A program made the translations under genes and the position numbers. A stretch of DNA of 64,000 nucleotides from Benincasa hispida (lineage: Eukaryota; Streptophyta; Magnoliopsida; Cucurbitales; Cucurbitaceae), in NCBI RefSeq assembly GCF_009727055.1, contig NC_052351.1:58317915-58381914 (forward strand), read 5' to 3'. The notes under the pieces are model-generated. The model searched no databases. It saw nothing but the letters and a program-made list of their open reading frames with translations, and was not told the origin of the DNA. Of the stretch, positions 22,501-33,618 are shown piece after piece; positions within the stretch are counted from its first letter, which is position 1; the number at the start of each line of letters is the position of its first letter.

Positions 22501-23972
22501 CACCGTGGGGAGTTTAGTACACGATGGTTGGAGGCGCGTTACTTCCCTCGGACGGTTCCAGACCCGGTTCGCCTGTTTGAATCGGAGACTCCTTGGTTTT
22601 GTAATAGTTAGCTTTAATTTTGTGAATTTAAGGCAATTTTACCCGGTTCATCAACATTTATTTATTATACATGTGATGTATGGTGCTTTTATGGCAAAAT
22701 GTTTGACATATAGTTTAAAAGCCACCTTAGGTTGTGCAATTATTCATGCATCATGTATTATAAATGTTATAATCTAGCATGAAGAAATTACTTGAAAGCA
22801 TGCACATGCATCATGAAATATAAGAGTTATATTTTGTATGCAGTGAGCATTATCATGCATCGTCCTTTTATTATATGTGTTATAGTCTAAGGGTGAATGG
22901 AAGCATGTTTTGTTTGTTTCATTGTTGTTATGTATAAGTGTTATATAAAAAGAGTAGCAATGAATCAACAATGTATTCAGCATGATACTTAGGTTGTTTA
23001 TAATTGTTATGAATGCCTTGCATGTGTTAGCTTAGCATTGTGGTTTTGGTTGTTTCGATTTATAAGTGTTATACAGGAAATTAGACCTAAAATCAATAAG
23101 AAAGAGTTGCATGCGGACTTAGGGTGAACTCAAGTTTTTTAAAAGGGTTTTAAAATTGGATTGAGATAGACCTAAGTTCAAGTGGTTCTAAAGAGTTTAG
23201 TAACCTAGATTAATCTTTTAAAATCAGTTTAATAGGATTAAATTGGTTGGCATAAAAGATTAAATTTGTTTTTAAATCTATCTATAAGGGACCTTTTGTC
23301 TAAGGCGGGTTCTGGCTAGGCTGGGATTCTTAAGTCGACGGGAACATAACACCCCTACCTGGGAACCTATATGGAAAGGTGAATTAGATAGATTTTCAAC
23401 AAACATGTGATGTTTTTGGTCAAAGACTCCATTAAAGAGTTTAGTGGATGATAATCAAAAGGTTGTTTAACTATCCAAGGTAAAAGTTACTCTTAGGCAA
23501 ACCAAAAATTCACTTAGTTAAAATTCTTAGCCGTGTTCTTTCTAAGTAAACTAAACCCTTGGTTATACAATTCTCAGTGGGAGGAAAGGATGTATCTAAT
23601 ATGTCTATGATTCCACTCACATTTCTCCCTGTATGTTCACACCGTGAGATTCATGCTTAGCCTCGTGGTGCCCTGGGAGTATCCCCTTTCAGATGATGTT
23701 TGCATGAGTCAATATCAAGGTGCACGGAGAGAGTGTTTATAGTAAGTGGGTGAAGGCTGTGTGTCAACACGTCCTATGGTCTCTGTCATTGATTCACACT
23801 GTGAGATCATTCGATACTCCCTCGTGGCGCCCTGAGAGCGTCCCCCTTCGAATGGGTTTTGTGCAGTTAGTCAAGATCAAGATGAACTCCATAAATGGAT
23901 AAGGTCGCTTTAGGTTTTCCCCAATTGGATTTTTCCCTTCGTATTGGCTTTTTGGGGCGGATCTCTAGGGCC

Positions 23973-24503
23973 AAGGTTGGAAAAAAATAAAGCACGCCAT
24001 AGAACACGAGGGCATTTAAAGACAAGCAAGGGAGGATACCTACATAGTGCAAAAGACCTTAAAAGGGCTATAGGCCCGCCTAACATAAGGTTTGTGCTTT
24101 CTTGGTTTGCTAGTATAGTTAGTCTGTTGTTTGTTTATTTTCTTTTTTCAAATGATTGTTATAGTACGTGTGACCCCCTTCGTTTCGGAAGTGGTTTCTA
24201 TTTCTACATCTGTTTCTTCCTCGCTTTCCCCCTCTTTCCTCCGTTTCTTAGGTTTAGGCTTAGGAATTTCCTAGCAACACAAGGCAGGCTAGAAAGGCGA
24301 GAGGAGAGTGGCTGGATACTCGCTTTGCTTTTGCTCTTAGCTCTTGCTAGTACTTTAGGAGCCTTCAAAGAAAATCGAATAGCTTTGCTTAGCGGCTACT
24401 ACTTTCTTTCTAGTAGCTGCTAAGCTTTAGGAGCCTTTTTTTGTGTAGAACCACATAGCTTGCTCAGAAGCTATTGCATTGATAGGTGGGGCTTACCGGT
24501 ACC
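23973..24503. other. Foreign insert in leader, candidate mitochondrial DNA
   Basis: The second leader copy reads CTCTAGAGCCTAAAATGGCGGG at 31587-31608, while the first has 531 extra bases between CTCTAGGGCC and TAAATGGCGGG. The extra DNA is visibly richer in G+C and carries short repeats such as GCTTTAGGAGCC and TAGTAGCTGCTAAGC, a style I associate with plant mitochondrial intergenic DNA. There is no target duplication and no transposon end, as expected of organelle DNA captured at a break. A frame at 23944-24423 is open but unrecognised. Confidence 0.4.
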
Positions 24504-24851
24504 ATAAATGGCGGGTCACACTTTCGGGAGCTTGTTAAGTAAGTTAATGATCTCTTGACCAAATCAATGATGGCTAGTCGTTATAGGAGCAAGAGTTGTT
24601 ATGGTATTAGTGACTGGTTGAGAACTTCTCAATTTAGAGGAGGGATAATTGACCTCTCTTCGGCGACTTTTGTCCTAAACCTTTGAAGCGTCATTGCGAA
24701 ACTTGATGTCACACGGGGTTCATATTAGTTTTGCTAAAACCTTATTGGATGTTGTTTTGTTTTACAACAGGTATTTGCTTAAAAATCTAATGTAGGTCAA
24801 TGTGTTTTTATTTTCAGCAACTCGTTAGTATTTCCGTTTAGTGTTTTTAAT

Positions 24852-25274
24852 ATGACCGACTACATATAGTGGAAAGAATAGTGTGAAACATATTTCATGG
24901 AAAACGACCTCGTATTTGTCATGGTTGAGGAGTGTCCTCAAGTTCTGACCCTTGATGCATCGCGAAGTGCTCGCAATGCATATGAGGTGTGGATGAAGGC
25001 TAATTGATTGGCCAGACTTCACATTTTGGCTAACATACCTGATGTTTTGGCCAAAAGGGTTGAGGACATGACCATTGCACACGAGATCATGGACTCAATG
25101 CAAGATTTGTTTGAACAGTTCTTACTTTTCGAGCATAAAGGGATGGAGGACAAAACCAGTAGTGTCAGTTGTTCTGACATTGGTCCCATTGCTCTCCAAA
25201 AAAGGAGACAAGACAGTAAATTTGATTTATTGGTCTTGGAGACATGTTTGGTAGAGAATGATGATTCTGCCTGG
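24852..25274 (+). pseudogene. Copia gag remnant, first copy
   Basis: Plus-strand copia gag that starts in the MTDY..W context at 24852, with a stop after the third to fourth codon, and continues as KNDLVFVMVEECPQVLTLDASRSARNAYEVWMKA-like residues. It then has ILANIPDVLAKRVEDMTIAHEIMDSMQDLFEQ and jumps to RRQDSKFDLLVLETCLVENDDSAW at 25200-25270. The second half of the gag core and the zinc knuckle are deleted. The frame is interrupted at 25275 by a solo gypsy LTR and resumes at 26946 with the protease motif. Confidence 0.8.
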
Positions 25275-26945
25275 TGATGCGTTGTAAATGTGATGCAATT
25301 ATGGTGTATGATTGCGATGAAGATTTATGCATTGCACATGCAAGTTTTCCTAAGTATAAATCTCACTAGGTATCTTGGTAAGTCCAGGGTCGAACACAGG
25401 GACTTCTGAGTTACTATACGACATCAAATTTTGATTCCTTTGCGGTGGAAAAAACAAATAAGTTGGTTTAAGTTTTGTTGAAGTATAAATCCTATGCGAC
25501 GGATTCGAGAAAAGAGTTGATGAAATCGAGAGTTACAATGAGTATGCGGTGAACGAGATGAGAAGGGATTTGGCTAACACTTCCTAAGATTGCATTCAAG
25601 TTATGCAATCATGCTACACACACACAACAACAAGTCATCTCCCAATGCAAATGCCATAATTCCTATTTCTAGGACACATGCGATGTATACGATAATGTCG
25701 ATAGGACTTATGTCTAAGCCTCTATTCTTGTTTATGTGATGATGAATGATGCATACATACATAAGGTGACCACATACTATCATATTCTATCTCTAGGGCG
25801 CATATGTGTTAATAGCAAACAGAAATTACTAAGTTTCTATCTCTTGCTTATGCGGTTCTAATTTGACTCTCCCGAGCCTAGATTCTAATCTGACTTTCCC
25901 AAGCCTAGATTCTATCTTTAGACCACTCTCCCGAGCATTTCTAAAGGATGAATGATGCATACATAAGACAAGATGATCGCATAAAGTGAATATCTTAGGT
26001 CATGCTAGCTAAGCATTTTTCAACCCATTCGAAAATTTAGCTACTCATGAGAAATGTGGAGAGATTGAACATAAGTTGAAATGAGCTTTCCATTGTCTAA
26101 AGATTAAATGCAGAATACACAATAACAACAGAATATAGAGATAAGAAGCCCGGTAACAATGTCTTGCTTCCGGTGGCTTTTTACACTGTCTTTTCACTCC
26201 AACTCTGCCTAGAAGTATATCCTTGCTCCCGCAAGTGTTGGCCCTCTCTCCTTTTGTATCGCTGCCTGGCAGTCTTCTGAGTTGTCTAGGAATGTCCTCT
26301 CGACGTCTTCTTCTCTTCGCTCGCCTCCGCCTTCTAAGTATAAGAATGACTATTACAGACTAACGACTATCTAATTTGTATATGATTTATCTTCTATATG
26401 GTGAACTTCTTTATCGATGGTGGCCTTCGGTATTTATAGAGTTCAAGGTGAAGAAGCTTTTCTCTCTAATGATTGCAATGATGGGTGGTCATTAAATCTT
26501 TTGCTTTGATGCACCGATTAATGGTCATCGAAAAGTTGAATGTACTTGCTACAGTGTGTCGTTAACGACTTGTCAACTAAATTTGGATTCGACCATCATT
26601 AGCTTTCCATCCCATCATGATTTATTATGCTTTCACCTTGATGTGCCGTCTTTAATGCGGCCACCTTCTTGAGCAACTTCTCGCGAGCGTATACGATCAC
26701 TTGACTTTGCAGTCGCAATCCTTTAATGCACGTAGACGCTGAATTCTTGGATTGCAATTTTACTTGCGCCAACACATTTTTCCTGCACAAAATAAGTAAA
26801 TTATCTGTTTTTATGCGATGGGCGCATGCGATCACATTATTATCAGTTTACTACTTTGGACATGATTTTTGTATATTTTTACCGTCGCATTCCTCATTGT
26901 TTTACTTATTGTTGCTGTAATAACGTGCATTTCTGCTCGTTATCA
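25275..26945 (-). mobile_element. Solo Athila-type LTR 1
   Basis: A 1,671-bp LTR on the minus strand, TGATAACGAGCAGAAATGCACG...AACGCATCA. It is homologous to the Athila LTR at 47483-49166. It breaks gag-protease between DDSA and ILDSG; flanks CCTGG and CCGAA are probably a decayed duplication of the CCGGA present in the uninterrupted copy at 33762. It contains no internal sequence. Confidence 0.85.
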
Positions 26946-27031
26946 CCGAAATCCTTGATTCGGGTCCTACCAATCATGTCAGTTCCTCTTACCAAGGATT
27001 CAGTTCCTGGCAAACGTCGCCACATGGAGAT
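26946..27031 (+). pseudogene. Copia protease stub joined to LTR 2
   Basis: The frame resumes after the solo LTR with ILDSGPTNHVSS: the copia aspartic protease site DSGATNHV with Ala changed to Pro. After CCACATGGAGA the sequence switches directly to the LTR start TTGTTGGGATTGG. In the second copy this point continues into the rest of pol (33852). The junction shares GGAGA with the purine tract that normally precedes the LTR, which suggests deletion of ~2.9 kb of pol through microhomology. Confidence 0.8.
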
Positions 27032-29671
27032 TGTTGGGATTGGTGTCCTAATTCTCCTGAAGTCTCGTTATTTTGTAAAGATACACATTGATTGATGAAT
27101 AAAAATAAATGTTATTTAATTCTAGCATTTACTCATATCCAATAAAGAAAGCTCCTTGGTTATCTTATGTGAACTTAAGCATGTATATGTGATATACAAG
27201 TGGATCATGCCTTAAGTGATAACCTAAATAGGTCTATAGTATAAGGATTGAGATGGGATACCTGATCCTGGTGACACTACAGATACGACCCACTTTTTAG
27301 AGGTTTGCAAGTGTTGTAAATTACTAAAGATGGTAGATCCTGACCATTCATGTGGAGATGTGCGAGCGGGGGTGTCTTATGCAAAGAGTTTGTATAAGAC
27401 CTGGACCACGAGATGACTAGATTTTTTATATAACGTCGTTGATATTAGAGACTTACATCTCACCTAAACGACCATAGGTTACACGACCTCAATCTGAGTG
27501 TTTTGTGAACTCCTCCTTTTGAGGGTGATCCTTTGATTAGTATGGGTGAGAGTGGTTAGATTGCCAACTCAAACAATGATACCTTTTTGGGGACTTGTCT
27601 GATTTGGGAGCTGGGAACTCAATCCACAAGATGAAATTCACTCCTTTCCTGAACCAGGGATAAGTAGAGAGATTGCTCCCTTAGTAAACGATCGTGTGGT
27701 GTTTTGTAAGCGACAGACACGATACTAAATGATGAGCTAAACGATCGCTTAGCTTTTTCTAGACGATCGTTTAGCTTTAGCTAAACGATTGGGCATCAAC
27801 CTATATGATAGGTTTCAACCATCTCTCACTTGCCCAATTGTGTACACAACCGGTATTTCCTCCTTCGTCTGCCTCATACAAGTCCACATAGAGTCCACCC
27901 TCTTGATTCTCACACTGAAAATACCAAGGTAATTGATGCGTTGATTTATCATGCGATTAAAGGGTGTGTGGATACGATGATCATGCAAGTTTTCTTAACA
28001 AAGCCTATTAGGGTCTTGGTAAGTTTAGGGTTGAACGTAGGGATTACTAAATAGATATGGGACAAACTCTTTGATTTTATTGCGATGGTGATTAAGAAGT
28101 AGATGGTGATTTAACATTGATTTTTTAATGCGATAGAATTAAATTCACAACGATGAAAGGGTAGTGTTGTAACAAATATGCGATAAAGGGGTTGAGAAGA
28201 GGTTTCGTTAATATATTGTACAAGCCATGCGATCATGCTATACAGAAATATTAAGCACTACATTTCTCAATGCATAATGACACATTTCCTATGTATAGGA
28301 TGCATGCGATGTGTATGGAATGCAGTAGATAGAACTTATTTCTAAGTCTCTACTCTTGCTTATGCGATCTAATCTGACTCTCTCAAGCCTGGATTCTGTC
28401 TTTAGACTCTCTCTTAAGTACTCCAAATGATGAATAAAGCATACATAAGATAAGATGATCGCATAAAGTGCATAGCTTAAGTTATGCTAGCTAAGTACTT
28501 CTCAATCCATTCACAAATTTAGCTACTCATGTATGGTGTGAAGAGACTGAACATAAATTGAAATGAAGTTTCCATTCTTGCAAATAAAATGTTTAAGTAC
28601 AAAACAATAAATGGTATAAGTATCAAGCCAGGTAAGCAATGTCTTACTTCCTCTGGCATTTACACTACTCTTATCATTTCAATTCTTTCCCAAGTTGTAA
28701 ACTCTTGCTCTCATAAGGGTTTGGTGTCTCTCCTCCGTGTTGTTTACGGTAGTCTCTCGACCTCTCTGAAAATTAATTTCTTCTCAAGAATTCCCTTCTC
28801 TTCGCTTGGTTTCACTTCGCTTGGAAGTCCTCCTGGTTTGGTAGCATTGGGTATTTATAAACTTCTAGACAAAACAGCTCTTCTCACTAATGATTGCGTG
28901 GATGGGCAGCATTAATTTCCATATCCTATTGCGCCGTCTGATAGTCACCGAAATTTCAATGTATTTGCAACAGTATGGTCTTCAACGGCCATCAACTTAA
29001 TTTCTGGTTTGACTGTTATCGGCTTTACGTCCCATCACAATTTATTACATTAGGCCACCACCTTTATGTAAGGTCATCACGTGATCATCTTTTGAGGTAC
29101 CCTTGGATCGCAAACTCAAAATGCGCTATCGCATTGTTCCTACACAGAATAACTCCGTTTAACTGCTTTTATGAAATGAGAGTTAGCGATCGCAATTTTT
29201 CTTTTAGTTTGGCACAGTCAATCGTAATATTGCCTACTCACCATCGCTTTCTCCCATTGTTTTAATAATTTGAGCTTTAATAACTTGTATTTCTACTAGT
29301 TATCAGTAACTTTCTTGGTGGTGTCATACTCAACTCAATGCCATTGAGGTTCTATGGAGGCCTGTGTTGTTAGGGAGTTCGTGATCGAGGCGATCGCTGA
29401 GTTCGAGTGCGAAGTGTTCGTGCAGTGTTGCAGTCGTGTTGTTCAAGCGTTCGAGGTTACTGTGTTTGAGCGTTCGTGATCAAGGAGCGTGGAGACGAGT
29501 CGACAAACGTTCGTAGCATTCTCCTTGTTTATTTGTTTCATGCTGTAATTTCTATATTGATTACATAACTGTATGTTTTATTATGACTTTAATTGTAATG
29601 TTCATACATGATTGTAATTTGGAATGATCTATTTCGCTACTCATGGCAATGCTCAGATTCAATTTCCTTAA
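27032..29671 (+). mobile_element. Composite copia LTR 2 (middle), split by a solo gypsy LTR
   Basis: LTR starting TGTTGGGATTGGTGTCC and ending TTCCTTAA, followed by a perfect PBS. The part at 27690-27795 carries 22-bp palindrome units. Relative to LTR 1 about 0.9 kb is missing, including the TATA region: GATTGCTCCCTTA at 27672 jumps directly to GTAAACGATCG. A solo gypsy LTR sits at 27934-29305. Confidence 0.85.
27934..29305 (-). mobile_element. Solo Athila-type LTR 2
   Basis: A 1,372-bp minus-strand LTR, TGATAACTAGTAGAAATACAAG...CAACGCATCA. It is flanked by GTAAT (27929-27933) and GTAAC (29306-29310), a target duplication with one mismatch. The uninterrupted LTR 1 has GGTAGCC at the same place. 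It is shorter and more diverged than the other solo LTRs. Confidence 0.85.
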
Positions 29672-29673
29672 AT

Positions 29674-29685
29674 TGGTATCAGAGC
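29674..29685 (+). other. Primer binding site, second copy
   Basis: TGGTATCAGAGC, identical to the first copy, two bases after LTR 2. Its presence shows LTR 2 is followed by a full leader and so can act as a 5' LTR. Confidence 0.9.
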
Positions 29686-31948
29686 CAAATTGTTCTGATA
29701 TTCCAAATTACAACTCTGTTTTGAACTTCATTTTACAGTCGCAGTTGGTTTATGCATTTGTGATTAATTGTTTTTTGCATTTGTGGATGAGTTGATGAAT
29801 GTTTCGGGTTTAATTGCCTTTAGTTAAAGCTTTCTATAATTACAAAGTATTAATTTGTAAGGGCCCCTGTGTTTTTTGGCATAATTAACTTTGCAATCGA
29901 GTATGTAATTTAAAGCGTTTGAGTTAGTCGAGTTGTTTAGGATAAAGTTTCGAAGCATGGAGATGCGGTTCTCAACGAATATGAAGACCAAGCATTGGTC
30001 GTATCGTGTAGCCTCAGGTAAACGATCGTTGGGATTTAACTAAGCGATCGTTTAGATTTTTCTAAATGATTGTGTAGTATTTACTAAACGATTGTTTAGC
30101 TAATGCTAAGCGATGAGGTAAATCATTTACTCTATCGTGTAGCGTTCGTTGTCGGATCGCGTAGGCACTGGAAGTAGACGATCGTCATGGGAGCATGTGA
30201 TGCTCATCATTTAGTAAAAGGCGCGCACTAGACGATCGTGTAGTTAGCAAGCCTCATCTCTTAGTTACTCCCTACACGATCGTGCATATACGATATGGAG
30301 GCGCTAGCTAAGCGATCACTTAGGCGATGGTGCTTCGCAGCATCGTAGTCATTTAGACGATCGCAGAAGGCGAGCATTGTGCGGAGCGCGCTAAGCGATC
30401 GTGTACCTCAGGCTTCATCGCTGAGTAAAGTTACACGATTTTGTAGTAATAGCTAAACGATCGTTTAGATTTTTCTAAACGATCGTGTAGTATTTGCTGA
30501 ACGATCATTTAGCACTGGGAGTGTTGGTAAGCGATAGAACAAAGCGTTTGTTTTATCGTGTAGACGATTACGGGGAGTTTAGTACATGATGGTTGAAGAT
30601 GCAATCCTTTGCCAGAGCGGTTCAAGACCCGGTTCGGCTTTTTGAACTTGAGGCTCCTTGTCTTTTTAATAGTTAGCTCTAAGTTTTTTTTGTAAATTTA
30701 CGGCAATTTTACCAGGTTCATCAACATTGGTTTTTTATACATATGATGTATGGTGCTTATATGCCAAAGTGTTTGACACATAGTTTAAAACCCACCTTAG
30801 GTTGTGTAATTATTCATGCATCATGTATTATAAATGTTATAATCGAGCATGAAGAAATTACTTGAAAGCATGCGCATACATCATGAAATATAAGAGTTAT
30901 ATTTTGCATGCAGTGAGCATTATCATGCATCATCCTTTTATCATAAAGGTTATAGTCAAACGGTAAATGGAAGTATATTTTGCTTGTTTCATTGTTGTTT
31001 TGTATAAGCATTATATAAAAGAAGTATCAATGAATGGACAATGCATTGAGCATGACACTTAGGTTGTTTATAAGCATTATGAATTCCTTGCATGTGTTAG
31101 CTTCGCATTATGGTTGGTTTCCATTTATGAGTGTTATAAAGGAAATTAGACCTAAAATCAATAAGAAAGAATTGCATGCGGACTTAGGGTGAGGCACCAG
31201 TGGGAAGAAGAGATGTATCTGATATGTCTATGATTCCACTCACGTTTCTCCCTGTATGTTCACACCGTGAGATTCATGCTTAGCATCGTGGTGCCCTAGA
31301 GCATTCTTCTAAGGATGGTGTTTGCAAGAGTCAATATCAAGGTGGACGGAGAGAGTGTTTATAGTAAATGGGTGAAGGGTGTGTGTCAACACGTCCTATG
31401 GTCTTCGTCATTGATTCACACCATGAGATCATTTTGTACTCCCTTGTGGTGCCCTAAAATGTCCCCCTTCAAATGGGTTTTGTACAGTTAGTCAAGATCA
31501 TGATGAATTCCAGAAATGGATAGGGTCGCTTTAGGTTTTTCCCCAATCGAATTTTTTCCCTTCGGATTGGCTTTTTGGGGCGGATCTCTAGAGCCTAAAA
31601 TGGCGGGTCACACTTTTGGGAGCTTGTTAAGTAAGTTAATGATCTCTTGACCAAATCAATGATGGCTAGTCGTTATAGGAGCAAGAGTTGTTTTGGTAGT
31701 AATGACTGGTTGAGATCTTCTCAATTCAGAGGAGGGATAACTGACCTCCCTTCGACGGCTTTTGTCCTAACCCTTTGAAACGTCATTGCGAAACTAGATG
31801 TCACATGGGGTTCATATTAGTTTTGCTAAAACCTTATTGGATGTTGTTTTTTTTCTACAACGGGTATTTGCTTAAAACCTAACATAGGTCAATGTGTTTC
31901 TCTTTTCAGCAACTCGTTAGTATTTTTGTCTAAAGCTTTTAATATGTC
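29686..31948 (+). other. Long untranslated leader, second copy
   Basis: Collinear with 21668-24851 but without the 531-bp foreign insert and with a ~490-bp deletion around 31190 (GGGTGAGGCACCAGTGGGAAG joins parts that lie at 23130 and 23575 in the first copy). It holds the better-preserved 22-bp array. Confidence 0.75.
30019..30560. repeat. 22-bp palindromic repeat array, second leader
   Basis: Units start at 30019, 30041, 30063, 30085 and 30107, exactly 22 bp apart. A perfect CTAAACGATCGTTTAG occurs near 30452, followed 22 bp later by CTAAACGATCGTGTAG. Inverted and isolated units lie between. The phase and order match the first leader, so the array was present before the two internal regions diverged. 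Confidence 0.9.
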
Positions 31949-33618
31949 TGATAACGGGTAGAAATACACGTTATTACAGTGCTAAGTTATTAAACAATGA
32001 AGGTTTGCGTTGATAAAATATGTTAGATTGCGTCCAAATAGCATTAAGTTCATAACATTGCAGTCGCATGCATCTATCGCATAAAAATAGTTAACTTTTG
32101 TATTTTTATGCAGAATATGAGTTGATACAAGGCAGAAAGCGCGATCACGAGAAATGTACGGATGAGCGCAGTGTTACCGCAAGGCTTTGTGGTGATTTGT
32201 GCTCGCAAACATCTGCTCAAGAAGGATTGCCGCATAGAGCCAGCGCAACTTGGTGGGCGCATCTGGGTGAAAAGCATGATTAATCACGATGGGACAGAAA
32301 GTTGATGACGATCCAGTCCGAATTAAGTTGACAAGCCGCTAACGATAACAAGTACACTAAGCTTTTCAGTGACAAATATTCGGTACATTAGTCAGATAAT
32401 TAAAGCCATCCCATCTGTGCAATCATAAGAGAGAAGCCGCCTTTCACCCCAAAGCTTTATAAATACCGAAGGAAACCTTCAGCAAAGGAGTCGGATACCT
32501 AAATTATTTTCTCCATAGTTAGAATAGCCTTGTTCTTAGATTTTCTTTTATTTTAAGGCAGAAGCGAGAAAAGCGAGATTGCGCCGAGAGATCGTTCCGG
32601 TGAACTTGGGAGAGTGTCAGAAGCGTCAAGTTCAGAGAGAGGCCCAGCTCCTGCAGAAGCAGGATTATTTTTTGAATAAAATAAAGTTGACAGTGTAAAA
32701 GCCTTGGGCAACAAGGGATTGCTATCAGGCTCTTTATCCTTATCTTCCATTGTTATTTTATACTTAAACTCATCTATAGAAATGGAATTTACTTCTTTAT
32801 ATCTGTTCAGTTTCTGTTTAATACGCATGAGTAGCTAAACCTGTTGAATGGGTTGAAAAGCACTTAGCTAGCACAACAGGGGGTCTTCACTCTATGCGAT
32901 TATCTTGTATTATGTATGTATCATTCATCCATTGAAGATACTCGAGAGGGTCGTCTAAGGATAAGATCTAGGCTTGGAAAAGTCAGGTTAGAATCTATGC
33001 TCGGGAGAGTCAGATTAGAACGCATAATCAAGAGATAGGAGCTTAGGAATAAGCACTGTTTGCTATTAACGCATCACATGCATCTTAGAGATAGAAGATG
33101 ATTGTGTGCGGTCACTTTGTCTTTGTATGCATCTTGCATCATCGCATAGAAAAAGAATAGAGACTTAGGAATAAGCTTTATGGACACTATTGCATTCAAC
33201 ACATGTGTCCTAGTACTAGGAGCAACGCATTTGCATTGGAAAGTGATTTGTTGTTGCATGAGTGTAGCATGATCGCATAATTTGACGCATTCCCGGGAAA
33301 CGCTAGCTAAAGACCTTTTCAACCCGTTCCTCCGCATACTCAGTGCATCTCCGCATAATCGATCTTTTCTCAAATCCATTACATTTACTTTATATTGCAA
33401 ACAACAACACCAAACAACTATTTGATTTACCGGTTACGGCAAAGTCTTTTGGAAAATTATCACTGCATACCATTTTTCCTAGTCCCTGAGTTCGACCCTA
33501 GACTTACCAGGAAACTCAGTGCAGTTTATACTTAGATTCCACTGAGAAAACTTGTTGCTATACGTATTTCTATCACCGCATCTCATTCCATAATTTCATC
33601 ACATAAAATAACGCATCA
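31949..33618 (+). mobile_element. Solo Athila-type LTR 3, at the gag start codon
   Basis: A 1,670-bp plus-strand LTR, TGATAACGGGTAGAAATACACG...AACGCATCA. Flanks ATGTC (31944-31948) and ATGAC (33619-33623) are a one-mismatch target duplication. The duplicated target contains the gag ATG itself, so the LTR now lies directly before the gag start. The plus orientation differs from solo LTRs 1 and 2. Confidence 0.9.

Larger units (their letters stand above)
21668..24851 (+). other. Long untranslated leader, first copy
   Basis: About 3.2 kb from the PBS to the first gag ATG with no conserved coding region. It holds the 22-bp palindrome array and scattered CGATCG-type repeats (21997-22500), a duplicated block with TTCACACYGTGAGATCAT and CTCGTGG(T/C)GCCCT (near 23637 and 23800) and a 531-bp foreign insert (23973-24503). 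The second copy at 29686-31948 is collinear but shorter. Confidence 0.75.

Noticed and set aside
23944..24423. 159-residue open frame as a host gene
   Set aside because: No recognisable domain, it starts in the copia leader and runs into the foreign insert, and the second leader copy lacks it.
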